Source of the DNA: CAVWSM01 sp963757805
Lineage (GTDB): Bacteria; Actinomycetota; Actinomycetes; Jiangellales; Jiangellaceae
NCBI GenBank assembly: GCA_963757805.1
Contig: CAVWSM010000006.1
Coordinates: 1,364,001-1,428,000 of the forward strand
DNA: 64,000 nucleotides
Direction: 5' to 3'
Shown here: positions 24,317 through 32,853 of the stretch, one piece after another
How positions within the stretch are numbered: the first letter of the stretch is position 1
Layout: each line of letters opens with the position of its first letter
Notes under the pieces: model-generated
The model's database searches: none
The model's input: only the letters and a program-made list of their open reading frames with translations
Told to the model about the DNA's origin: nothing
Translations under genes and position numbers: made by a program

Positions 24317-26434
24317 GCGTCACCACCGCCCCGGCCGCAGATCAACCGGCGGCCATCGTCCCCTCGCGGGTCGGTGCGGGGCTGTTCGATCCCAAGTCGC
24401 TGGTCCAGTCCTTGCCTGGTGCGTTTCGCAAGCTCGATCCGCGTCACCTCATCAGGCAGCCGGTGATCTTCGTCGTCTGGGTGGGCTCCGTGCTCACCAC
24501 CATCGAGGTACTGCGCGACCCGAGCGACGGTTTCATGTGGGCCATCGCCGCCTGGTTATGGGCGACGGTTCTCTTCTCCAACCTCGCCGAGGCAGTGGCC
24601 GAAGGCCGCGGTCGCGCGCAGGCCGCATCACTTCGCAAGGCGCGCACGGAGACGGTGGCCCGCCGACTTCTCGACGACGGTCGGGAAGAGCAGGTGTCCG
24701 GCACCGAGCTGCGCCTCGGCGACCGCGTCGTGGTCGAGGCCGGCGAGACGATCCCGGGCGACGGCGACGTCGTCGAGGGGGTCGCGAGCGTCGATGAGTC
24801 CGCCATAACGGGCGAGTCGGCGCCGGTCATCCGCGAGTCCGGTGGCGACCGCTCCGCGGTCACCGGCGGCACCAAGGTGCTGTCCGACCGGATCGTCGTG
24901 CACATCACGGCCAAGCCCGGTGAGACCTTCCTCGACCGCATGATCGCGCTGGTCGAAGGCTCGTCCCGGCAGAAGACGCCCAACGAGATCGCGCTCAACC
25001 TCCTGCTCTCGTCGCTCACGCTCATCTTCCTGTTCGCGGTCGTTTCGCTGCAGCCGTTCGCCAACTACTCGGGTGCACCACAGCGAATCGGCGTGCTCAT
25101 CGCGCTGCTCGTCTGCCTGATCCCGACGACCATCGGCGCGCTGCTGTCGGCGATCGGCATCGCGGGCATGGACCGCCTGGTCCAGCGCAACGTCCTCGCC
25201 ATGTCGGGCCGCGCCGTCGAGGCTGCGGGCGACGTCGACGTCCTCCTGCTCGACAAGACCGGGCACGATCACGCTCGGCAACCGGGAGGCGACGGAGTTC
25301 GTCCCAGTCGACGGGGTGACCGTGGAGGAGCTGGCCGACGCGGCCCAGCTCTCCAGCATGGCTGACCACACCCCCGAGGGCCGGTCGATCGTGGTCCTGG
25401 CCAAGCGGGAGTTCGGTCTGCGGGCCCGCGAAGAGGGCACGCTTCCGCATGCGTCGTTCGTTGCTTTCACGGCTCAGACCCGCATGAGTGGCGTCGACCT
25501 GGATGGCGACGCTGGCAGGCGCGAGATCCGCAAGGGTGCTGCCGCTGCCGTCATGAAGTGGGTGCGCGACAACGGCGGGCACCCCACCGATGAGGTCGGC
25601 TCCACGGTCGACGCGATCAGCGCGTCGGGCGGAACCCCGCTCGTCGTCGCCGAAGTCAGGACCGGCTCCGCCGGGAGCGGACGCGCACACGAGGCCCGAA
25701 CCTTGGGCGTCGTCCACCTCAAGGACATCGTCAAGGAGGGCATGCGGGAGCGCTTCTCCGAGCTGCGCCGGATGGGCATCCGTACGGTCATGATCACCGG
25801 CGACAACCCGCTCACCGCGAAGGCGATCGCAGATGAAGCCGGCGTCGATGACTTCCTGGCCGAGGCAAAGCCGGAGGACAAGATCGCCCTCATCAGGCGG
25901 GAGCAGGAGGGTGGCCGCCTCGTCGCCATGACTGGAGACGGCACCAACGACGCGCCCGCTCTTGCGCAAGCCGATGTCGGCGTCGCCATGAACACCGGTA
26001 CTTCCGCAGCGAAGGAAGCCGGAAACATGGTCGACCTCGATTCCAACCCGACGAAGCTCATCGAGATCGTCGAGATCGGCAAGCAGCTGCTCATCACCCG
26101 GGGTGCGTTGACGACGTTCTCCATCGCCAATGACATTGCGAAGTACTTCGCGATCCTGCCGGCGATGTTCGTCGTGGCCTACCCGCAGCTGGACGACCTC
26201 AACATCATGCGGTTGTCCTCGCCAGAGTCGGCGATCCTGTCGGCGGTGATCTTCAACGCGCTGATCATCATCGGCCTGATCCCGCTGGCGCTGCGCGGTG
26301 TGCGCTACTTGCCGACGAGCGCGGCCGGGCTACTCCGGCGCAACCTGACGATCTACGGTCTGGGCGGGATCGTGCTGCCGTTCATCGGCATCAAGCTCAT
26401 CGACCTAGTCGTGTCGCTCTTCCCAGGCCTTTAA
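24313..26434 (+). CDS. kdpB: Potassium-transporting ATPase ATP-binding subunit KdpB (frameshifted at 25261)
   Basis: A P-type ATPase of about 706 residues when joined. The actuator motif ITGESAPVIRESGGD, phosphorylation motif DKTG (Asp about 314), TGDNPLTAKAIA, and the hinge GDGTNDAPAL are present, followed by C-terminal TMs including FSIANDIAKYFAILPA. The frame breaks at the phosphorylation motif itself: the sequence reads DKTGHDHAR, but deleting one G from the GGG at 25261-25263 gives DKTGTITLGNREATEF, the exact family sequence. A sequencing insertion is therefore likely. It starts at GTG 24313 and overlaps kdpA. Confidence 0.93.
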
Positions 26435-26443
26435 AGGACATTG

Positions 26444-27037
26444 GTGAATCTCATGATTGGTTCCTTCCTCCGTCAAGCGGGAGCAGGGCTGCGTGTGCTG
26501 ATCCTGTTCACCGTGGTGACGGGACTGCTCTACCCGCTCGCCGTCTGGGTGGTCGGGCAGGGCATCTTCAACGACAAGGCCAACGGCTCGATGATCGAGC
26601 TCAACGGCGAGGAGGTGGGTTCGTCGCTCATCGGGCAGCTGTTCGAGGGTGACGAGTGGTTCCTCCCGCGGCCGTCCGCGGCCGGCGACGGGTATGACCC
26701 GCTGGCGACCGCAGCATCCAACCTCGGCCCGGAGAACCCTGATCTGCTCGCCGCGGTCGAGGAGCGTCGCACAGAGGTCGCCGAGCGTGAGGGCATCGAC
26801 CCGGCCGACGTGCCGGCAGACGCGCTCACCGCTTCCGGCTCGGGCCTGGACCCGCACATCTCGCCGGAGTACGCGGAGATCCAGGTTGCCCGGGTGGCCG
26901 AGGCGCGCGGGCTCGACGAGGCGGCCGTGCGCGACCTGGTCGCCGACCACGAGCAGGGCCGTGAGCTCGGGTTCCTCGGCGAGCCCCGGGTCAACGTGGT
27001 CACGCTCAACCTCGCCCTCGCACAACTGGAAGAATGA
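26444..27037 (+). CDS. kdpC: Potassium-transporting ATPase subunit KdpC
   Basis: A 197-residue subunit with one N-terminal TM (VLILFTVVTGLLYPLAVWVV) and an extracytoplasmic domain. Family motifs are GSSLIGQLFEGDEWFLPRPS, DPLATAASNLGPENPDL, DALTASGSGLDPHISPEYA and FLGEPRVNVVTLNLAL. KdpC assembles with KdpAB and raises nucleotide affinity. GTG 26444 follows AAAGGA at good spacing; TTG 26441 is an alternative. It is four bases from kdpD. Confidence 0.95.
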   Translation: MNLMIGSFLRQAGAGLRVLILFTVVTGLLYPLAVWVVGQGIFNDKANGSMIELNGEEVGSSLIGQLFEGDEWFLPRPSAAGDGYDPLATAASNLGPENPDLLAAVEERRTEVAEREGIDPADVPADALTASGSGLDPHISPEYAEIQVARVAEARGLDEAAVRDLVADHEQGRELGFLGEPRVNVVTLNLALAQLEE

Positions 27038-27041
27038 ACGC

Positions 27042-29576
27042 GTGCAGGCACGCGGCACTCTCCGGGTCTACCTCGGAATGGCCCCCGGCGTCGGAAAGAC
27101 CTTCGCCATGCTCGACGAGGGCCACCGCCGCCTGCATCGAGGAACCGACGTGGTCATCGGGTTCGTGGAGGACCACGGCCGCAAGCTGACCCGCGAGAAG
27201 GTCGAGGGTCTGGAGGCCGTCCCGCGGCGCACCATCGTGCACCGCGGGGCGACCTTTACCGAGATGGATGTTGACGCGGTTATCGCGCGGCGGCCACAGG
27301 TTGCGCTCATCGACGAGCTCGCCCACACCAACGTGCCGGGGTCACGTAACGCAAAGCGATGGCAGGACGTCGACGAGATCCTCGATGCCGGCATCGACGT
27401 CATCACGACGGTCAACATCCAGCACCTCGAGTCGCTCAACGACGTCGTCAGCCAGATCACCGGCGTCCGGCAACGCGAGACTTTGCCCGACCAGGTCGTC
27501 CGGCGCGCCGACCAGATCGAGCTCGTCGACATGTCGTCGCAGGCGCTCCGGCGGCGCTTGGCGCACGGCAACGTCTACCCGTCGGAGAAGATCGACGCCG
27601 CACTGCACAATTACTTCCGCGAGGGCAACCTCACGGCACTGCGCGAGCTGGCTCTGCTCTGGACTGCAGACCGCGTCGATGACGCCCTTGCGCACTACCG
27701 CGCGGAGCACAAGATTGACGCTCCTTGGCCGGCGCGCGAGCGGGTCGTAGTCGCATTGACCGGCGGTCCCGAGGGCGAGGTCCTGATCCGCCGCGGCGCC
27801 CGCCTCGCCGGCCGTGCCGCGGGTGGCGACCTGCACGCGTTGTACGTCACGCGGAGCGACGGTCTCACCGGAGCGGCGCCGGAGGCTCTGGCCGCGCAAC
27901 GCGTTCTCGTCGAAAGCCTCGGCGGCACGTTCCACCAGGTCGTCGGTGAGGATGTACCCAGGGCCATCCTCGACTTCGCGCGCGGCGTCAACGCGACGCA
28001 AGTGGTCATCGGCGCGAGCCGGCGGGGCAAGATCCGAGCGCTGATGGGTCCTGGTGTCGGCGAAACGGTCGTCCGCGAGTCGGGCGATCTCGACATCTAT
28101 GTCGTGACGCACAAGGAGGCGCGACGCGGTCTTCCGCGGCCCGGGCTCGAGCGGGCACTGGGTAGCCGCCGGATGGTTGCCGGGTGGCTGCTTGCGGTCC
28201 TGGGGCCGTTGGTGCTGACCGCAATCCTGGCCAACACCCGGGACCTGCACACACTGCCCACCGTCTTGATGCTCTACCTGGCACTTACCGTGGCGGTCGC
28301 CCTTGTTGGGGGCCTGTGGCCGGCGGTGGTCGCCGCGCTCGCGTGTGGCCTGCTGGCCAACTTCTTCTTCACGCCGCCGCTACGCACGCTCACCGTCTCC
28401 GAGCCGGAGAACGCCCTCGCCGTCGGCATCCTGGTGGCCGTGGCGGTGTCGGTCGCGCTGGTCGTCGACCTTGCGGCGCGGCGGACCAAGCAGGCGGCCC
28501 GGGCCCGCGCCGAGGCCGACACACTTGCGACGCTCGCCGGCTCGGTCCTCCAGGGCGACGACGCGTTGATGGCCCTGCTGCGCCGGACTCAGGAGTCGTT
28601 CAGCCAGTCCTCGGTCGCCATGCTCGAGCGGTCCGACGACCGCCATTGGCGCTGCATCCGGTTCGTGGGTGACGGCCCACCGGCGACGCCGGAGGCGGCC
28701 GACAACGTGGTTGCGGTTCGCGACGGCCTGGTGCTCGCCAGCAAGGGGCCGGCGTTGAATGCCGACAGTCAGCGCATCCTGACCGCACTTGCCACCCAGG
28801 CTTCCGTGGTGCTCGACCGTGAGCGCGCAAGGGAGGACGCCGCCGAGGCACGCCGGACCTTGGAGCGGTCGGGCATCCGCACGGCCCTGCTGGCCGCGGT
28901 TTCACACGACCTGCGCACGCCGCTCGCAGCCATCAAGGCAAGCGTTGGCACGCTGCGGCAGGAGGACGTCGACCTCGACACTCGCGACCAGGCAGAGCTG
29001 TTGCGCACCATCGATGACTCCACCGACCGGCTCGACGCGCTGCTTGGCAACCTGCTCGACATGAGCCGGCTGGCCGGCGGCGTGGTGAGCCCGGTGCTCC
29101 GGCCGGTCGCCCTCGACGAGGTACTTCCGCTGGCGCTGGCGGGCGTACCACGCGACCGCGTCCGCGCCGAGGTCGACGAGAGCCTGCCGCTTGTCACGGC
29201 CGACCCGGGCCTGCTCGAGCGGGTGCTGGCCAATGTCGTGGAGAACGCCGTCCGCTACTCGCCTCCCGACCAACCGGTCGTGATCAGGGCCGGCGCCGTC
29301 AGCGACCAGGTGGAGGTCCGGGTCATCGACCGTGGGCCGGGCGTGCCGCGGGGCCAGCGCGAGCAGATCTTTGAGCCCTTCCAACGACTTGGGGATGCCC
29401 CGGGGGGCACCGGCGTCGGCCTGGGCCTGGCCGTCGCGCGCGGCTTCGCGGCCGCGATGGGCGGCACCCTCGAGGCCGAGGACACGCCAGGCGGTGGTCT
29501 GACGATGGTGCTGACACTGCCCCTGTCGGCGCCCGTCGCGCCGATCACCATCGACGCCGAGGAGGCCTATCCGTGA
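27042..29576 (+). CDS. kdpD: Osmosensitive K+ channel histidine kinase KdpD
   Basis: An 844-residue sensor kinase controlling the kdp operon. Domain order: KdpD domain with Walker A GMAPGVGKTFAML (12-24) and DELAHTNVPGSRN; a universal-stress-protein domain (about 230-355, GASRRGKIRALMGPGVG); four TMs (about 380-480); a GAF-like linker; HisKA with the phospho-acceptor VSHDLRTPLA (His about 622); and HATPase with N-box VVENAVRY and G-boxes DRGPGVPRG and GGTGVGLGLA. GTG 27042 is the start. It overlaps kdpE (GTGA). Confidence 0.95.
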   Translation: MQARGTLRVYLGMAPGVGKTFAMLDEGHRRLHRGTDVVIGFVEDHGRKLTREKVEGLEAVPRRTIVHRGATFTEMDVDAVIARRPQVALIDELAHTNVPGSRNAKRWQDVDEILDAGIDVITTVNIQHLESLNDVVSQITGVRQRETLPDQVVRRADQIELVDMSSQALRRRLAHGNVYPSEKIDAALHNYFREGNLTALRELALLWTADRVDDALAHYRAEHKIDAPWPARERVVVALTGGPEGEVLIRRGARLAGRAAGGDLHALYVTRSDGLTGAAPEALAAQRVLVESLGGTFHQVVGEDVPRAILDFARGVNATQVVIGASRRGKIRALMGPGVGETVVRESGDLDIYVVTHKEARRGLPRPGLERALGSRRMVAGWLLAVLGPLVLTAILANTRDLHTLPTVLMLYLALTVAVALVGGLWPAVVAALACGLLANFFFTPPLRTLTVSEPENALAVGILVAVAVSVALVVDLAARRTKQAARARAEADTLATLAGSVLQGDDALMALLRRTQESFSQSSVAMLERSDDRHWRCIRFVGDGPPATPEAADNVVAVRDGLVLASKGPALNADSQRILTALATQASVVLDRERAREDAAEARRTLERSGIRTALLAAVSHDLRTPLAAIKASVGTLRQEDVDLDTRDQAELLRTIDDSTDRLDALLGNLLDMSRLAGGVVSPVLRPVALDEVLPLALAGVPRDRVRAEVDESLPLVTADPGLLERVLANVVENAVRYSPPDQPVVIRAGAVSDQVEVRVIDRGPGVPRGQREQIFEPFQRLGDAPGGTGVGLGLAVARGFAAAMGGTLEAEDTPGGGLTMVLTLPLSAPVAPITIDAEEAYP

Positions 29577-30250
29577 CCCGAGTCCTGGTGGTGGACGACG
29601 AACCAGGGCTCGCGCGCGCCCTGGCGATCAACCTCAAGGCGCGCCGCTATGAGGTCGACGTCGCTTCCGACGGCCGCGCCGCGCTAGACCTTGCGGCCCA
29701 CTCGCACCCTGACGTCATCGTCCTCGACCTCGGTCTTCCCGACATGGATGGGGTCGAGGTCATCCACGGACTGCGCGGCTGGAGCCAGGTGCCGATCATC
29801 GTGCTGTCGGCCCGACAGACCGGCGAGGACAAGGTCGAGGCCCTGGACGCGGGCGCCGACGACTACGTGATGAAACCGTTCGGCATGGACGAGCTGCTGG
29901 CCCGGTTGCGAGCCGCCGTACGCCGCGCACAGCACACCAACGCCGGCGAGCCGGTGCTCGAGACCGAGTCGTTCACGGTGGACCTGGCGGCGAAACGGGT
30001 GAGCCGCGACGGCAGGGACGTCCGCCTCACGCCGACCGAGTGGCACCTGCTGGAGGTACTGGCCAAGAGTCCCGGCCGATTGGTGCCGCAGAAGCAGCTG
30101 CTCCGGGAGGTCTGGGGGCCGCAGTACGAGAAGGAGACGCATTACCTGCGCGTTTACTTCGCCCAGCTGCGCCGCAAGCTCGAGCCGGACCCGGCGCACC
30201 CTCGTCACCTGATCACCGAGCCGGGCATGGGCTACCGGCTGCAGCCCTGA
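29573..30250 (+). CDS. kdpE: Response regulator KdpE
   Basis: A 225-residue OmpR-family regulator. The receiver domain has the acidic pair VVDDEPG, phospho-acceptor VIVLDLGLPDMDG (Asp52), and the conserved Lys in YVMKPFG. The C-terminal winged helix reads VRLTPTEWHLLEVLAKSPGRL to LREVWGPQY and HYLRVYFAQLRRKLE. It activates kdp transcription when KdpD phosphorylates it. GTG 29573 overlaps kdpD. A strong terminator follows within 25 bp, so kdpE ends the operon. Confidence 0.95.
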   Translation: MTRVLVVDDEPGLARALAINLKARRYEVDVASDGRAALDLAAHSHPDVIVLDLGLPDMDGVEVIHGLRGWSQVPIIVLSARQTGEDKVEALDAGADDYVMKPFGMDELLARLRAAVRRAQHTNAGEPVLETESFTVDLAAKRVSRDGRDVRLTPTEWHLLEVLAKSPGRLVPQKQLLREVWGPQYEKETHYLRVYFAQLRRKLEPDPAHPRHLITEPGMGYRLQP

Positions 30251-30270
30251 CCGGGGGAGCCCAACGGCGA

Positions 30271-30328
30271 TGATCATGGAGAAGCCCACCACCCCGGCTG
30301 ATTCGCGTGGTGGGCTGGTCCATGATCA
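30271..30328. terminator. Terminator after kdpE
   Basis: TGATCATGGA (30271-30280) pairs with TCCATGATCA (30319-30328), and AGCCCACCAC (30283-30292) pairs with GTGGTGGGCT (30307-30316). A long stem with small internal loops and a 14-nt apical loop, ending the kdp operon. Confidence 0.85.
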
Positions 30329-30356
30329 ATTCTGTGGGGACGGATACGCTGGTGGT

Positions 30357-30747
30357 ATGAGCGAGGAGCGGTCCGGGCGTGGGTTCCTGCGCCGGGCACT
30401 TGGACCGGTTGGCCCAGGCCCCTGAGGACCAGGAGGCCGAGGAGCTGCGGAAAGTGTGCGCGGCTGAGGGTGTCGACCCAGTCAGCAGCACGGTCGAGCG
30501 GCGACTGTGCACGGTCCGCGGATCGGTGCGCACCGTCACATTGGCGCCACGGGCCGGACTGCCTGCTCTTGAGGCGGAGCTCAACGATGGCTCCGGGTCG
30601 CTCACCCTCGTCTGGATCGGCCGCCGGCGCATCGCCGGCATCGAGCCCGGCCGCGTCGTCACTGCGACCGGACGGGTGGCCATGATCGAGGGCAAGCGCG
30701 TCGTCTTCAACCCCCGCTACGAGCTCCAGCCCTCGGCGGCCGCGTAG
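30357..30747 (+). CDS. OB-fold nucleic acid-binding protein (probable frameshift near 30402)
   Basis: A protein of about 129 residues with an OB-fold domain: RRLCTVRGSVRTVTLAP, LEAELNDGSGSLTLVWIGRR and RVVTATGRVAMIEGKRVVFN, as in the tRNA-anticodon-type OB family. The best start is ATG 30357 (MSEERSGRGFLRRAL), but that frame stops at once; removing one base in CTTGGA (30400-30405) joins it to DRLAQAPEDQEAEELRK, the expected acidic N-terminus. Without that correction the start is GTG 30379. Its function is unknown; it is coupled to DUF3159 (TAGTG). Confidence 0.75.
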
Positions 30748-31409
30748 TGGGCGGGCCGCCCGGCGGCGGGCTCGGTGCAGTCATCCGACCCGACAACGAC
30801 AAGTTCGACCTGCGCCAGGTCATCGGGCCGCAGGTGCTGCTCGACTCGGGTCTGCCGAGCGCGGTGTTCGTCCTCGCCTACACAGTGACCGGACAAGACC
30901 TGCAGATCGGCGTCTGGGCCGCCATCGGCACCGGCGTCCTGCTCGGCATTGTCCGCCTGCTCCGCCGCGAGCCGCTGCAGAACGTACTCGCGGGATTCAT
31001 CGGCGTGGTGGTTGCCGCCTGGGTTGTGTCGCGCACCGGGCGCCCACAGGACATCGCGCTGCCGGGACTGCTGATCAACATCGGCTACGGCATCGCCTAC
31101 CTGGTGTCCATCCTGGTGCGTTGGCCGTTGCTGGGCGTGGCCGTCGGGGCCATCAGTGGCGACATCAGCGGGTGGCGACGCGACCCGCGGCTGCTGCGCG
31201 CCTACACCCAGGCCTCGTGGCTCTGGGTGATCATGTTCGCGTTGCGACTCGCCGTACAGATGCCGTTGTATCTCGCGGGCTCCGAGCAGCTCGGCTGGCT
31301 CGTCACCACGCGACTAGTCATGGGCTGGCCGCTGTTCGCGCTGACTGCATGGTTGTCGTGGGTGGTCGTCCGTCGTGCCATGCGAGAGCCGGCACCTGCA
31401 ACCGGCTAA
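30747..31409 (+). CDS. DUF3159 family membrane protein
   Basis: A 220-residue actinobacterial protein with about six TMs. It opens with a soluble stretch (DNDKFDLRQVIGPQVLLDSG), then hydrophobic helices LPSAVFVLAYTVTGQDLQIG, VWAAIGTGVLLGIVRLLRR, VLAGFIGVVVAAWVVSRTG, LLINIGYGIAYLVSILVRW, LWVIMFALRLAVQMPLYLA and LFALTAWLSWVVVRRA. Function is unknown. It is regularly found between the OB-fold gene and the TrkA pair, so a link to potassium or osmotic control is possible. It overlaps the convergent TrkA-type gene by four bases. Confidence 0.87.
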   Translation: MGGPPGGGLGAVIRPDNDKFDLRQVIGPQVLLDSGLPSAVFVLAYTVTGQDLQIGVWAAIGTGVLLGIVRLLRREPLQNVLAGFIGVVVAAWVVSRTGRPQDIALPGLLINIGYGIAYLVSILVRWPLLGVAVGAISGDISGWRRDPRLLRAYTQASWLWVIMFALRLAVQMPLYLAGSEQLGWLVTTRLVMGWPLFALTAWLSWVVVRRAMREPAPATG

Positions 31410-32080
31410 CGGCGAGGGTGCTCGTGCGGTGAGAGCAGGTCTTCCAGCATCTGCTCGTACTCGGGCGAGGCCACGAACAACAGCTCGTCACCGGCCTCGA
31501 GCGCGACATCGGGCAAGGGCGCGTGCACATGCCCACTGCGCACGACGGCCACGAGCGTCGAGTCCGTCGGCCATGGGATGTCGGCGACGCGTTCGCCAAC
31601 GATGGGCGACTCGTTCGGCAGCGTGAGCTCGACCAGGTTGGCCTCGCCCTGTCGGAAGGTGAACAACCGCACGAGATCGCCGACGCTGACCGCCTCCTCG
31701 ACCAGGGCGCTCATGATGCGAGGGGTCGACACCGCGACATCGACGCCCCAGGTCTCGTTGAACAGCCACTCGTTCTTGGGGTGGTTGACCCGCGCGACAA
31801 CACGAGGGACGGCGAACTCGGTCTTTGCCAGGAGCGAGATCACCAGGTTGGCCTTGTCATCACCGGTCGACGCAATCACCACCTGGCACCGCTCGAGCGA
31901 GGCCTCGGTGAGCGAGGAGAGCTCGCACGCGTCGGCCAGCAGCCATTCCGCATCGGGCACGCTGGCCGCCTTGATCGCACGCGGCTCCTTGTCTATGAGC
32001 AGGACCTCGTGACCGTTGTCCAGGAGCTCGCGGGCAATGGACCGACCGACGTTGCCGGCACCTGCGATGGTGACCCGCAT
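31406..32080 (-). CDS. TrkA-family potassium uptake regulatory protein (CeoB-like)
   Basis: A 224-residue peripheral subunit of a Trk/Ktr-type K+ system. The N-terminal RCK Rossmann domain starts MRVTIAGAGNVGRSIARELL, with Gly-x-Gly-x-x-Gly and the acidic EVLLIDKE end, binding NAD(H) or ATP. A TrkA_C domain follows (EANLVELTLPNESPIVGERV to EAGDELLFVASPEYEQML). It is second in a pair with the related gene 32080-32742 and overlaps it by one base. No Trk membrane subunit is encoded beside it; the adjacent KimA-like transporter may be the partner. Confidence 0.88.
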   Translation of the reverse strand: MRVTIAGAGNVGRSIARELLDNGHEVLLIDKEPRAIKAASVPDAEWLLADACELSSLTEASLERCQVVIASTGDDKANLVISLLAKTEFAVPRVVARVNHPKNEWLFNETWGVDVAVSTPRIMSALVEEAVSVGDLVRLFTFRQGEANLVELTLPNESPIVGERVADIPWPTDSTLVAVVRSGHVHAPLPDVALEAGDELLFVASPEYEQMLEDLLSPHEHPRR

Positions 32081-32742
32081 CAGCCCTCCTCGGGTCCGCG
32101 CTCGAAGACTTCGGCCACCTTGGGAGAGTCGTCCAGCCGCATGATCACGTGGACGAGATCGCCCTCCTGGACGATCGTGGCGCCATTGGGGACGAACCCC
32201 TCGCCGAACCTCGTCACGAACGCGACACGCGCGCCACTGGCGGTCTCCAGCTCGGCTAGCGACCGGCCGACCCAACGGGCTCCGGCGTGCACCTCGGCAA
32301 GCCGGACGCTCCCGCTCGGGTCTACCCACTCGGTCTGCGACCCCTCCGGCACCAGGCGCCGCAGCATCTGGTCGGCGGTCCAGCGGACAGTGGCCACCGT
32401 GGGGATGCCCAGCCGCTGGTAGACCTCGGCCCGTCCCGGGTCGTAGATTCGTGCGGCGACGCGCTCGACGCCGAAGGTCTCCCGGGCGACGCGGGCGGAC
32501 AGGATGTTGGAGTTGTCGCCGCTGCTGACCGCGGCGAACGCGCCCGCCTCCTCGATGCCGGCATCGAGCAGCACCTCGCGGTCGAAGCCCACTCCGGTCA
32601 CCGTGCGGCCCTCGAAATTGGGGCCGAGCCGCCGGAACGCATCGACGTTCTGGTCGACCACGGCGACCGTGTGGCCCCGGTTCTCGAGCATGTGGGCCAG
32701 CGTCGAGCCGACCCGCCCACAGCCCATGATCACGACGTGCAC
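32080..32742 (-). CDS. TrkA-family potassium uptake regulatory protein (CeoC-like)
   Basis: A 220-residue RCK protein. VHVVIMGCGRVGSTLAHMLE begins the Rossmann fold, with VAVVDQNVDAFRRL as the acidic end, and DFGVGFDREVLLDAG-like features of TrkA_N follow (GVGFDREVLLDAGIEEAGAF). The TrkA_C part covers RLAEVHAGARWVGRSLAELE to EGDLVHVIMRLDD. GTG 32742 is the chosen start. It is transcribed divergently from the KimA-like gene across a 108-bp gap, consistent with shared control. Confidence 0.86.
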   Translation of the reverse strand: MHVVIMGCGRVGSTLAHMLENRGHTVAVVDQNVDAFRRLGPNFEGRTVTGVGFDREVLLDAGIEEAGAFAAVSSGDNSNILSARVARETFGVERVAARIYDPGRAEVYQRLGIPTVATVRWTADQMLRRLVPEGSQTEWVDPSGSVRLAEVHAGARWVGRSLAELETASGARVAFVTRFGEGFVPNGATIVQEGDLVHVIMRLDDSPKVAEVFERGPEEG

Positions 32743-32836
32743 GGGGGTCCTTCCGGTGGTCCCTGTCACTGTTGAAGCCTTGCGCGGCACCGGTCCGAGT
32801 CCGGCGTCGCGGGGACGACCGTACACCGGACACCTC

Positions 32837-32853
32837 TAGCATGAGCGAACGTG
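32837..32853 (+). promoter_or_regulatory. Probable leaderless promoter of the KimA-like gene
   Basis: TAGCAT (32837-32842) fits the actinobacterial -10 consensus TANNNT and ends eight bases before the GTG start at 32851. Transcription would then begin at or next to the start codon, giving a leaderless mRNA. The -35 region is poorly matched, and no Shine-Dalgarno is present upstream of the GTG. Confidence 0.5.
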
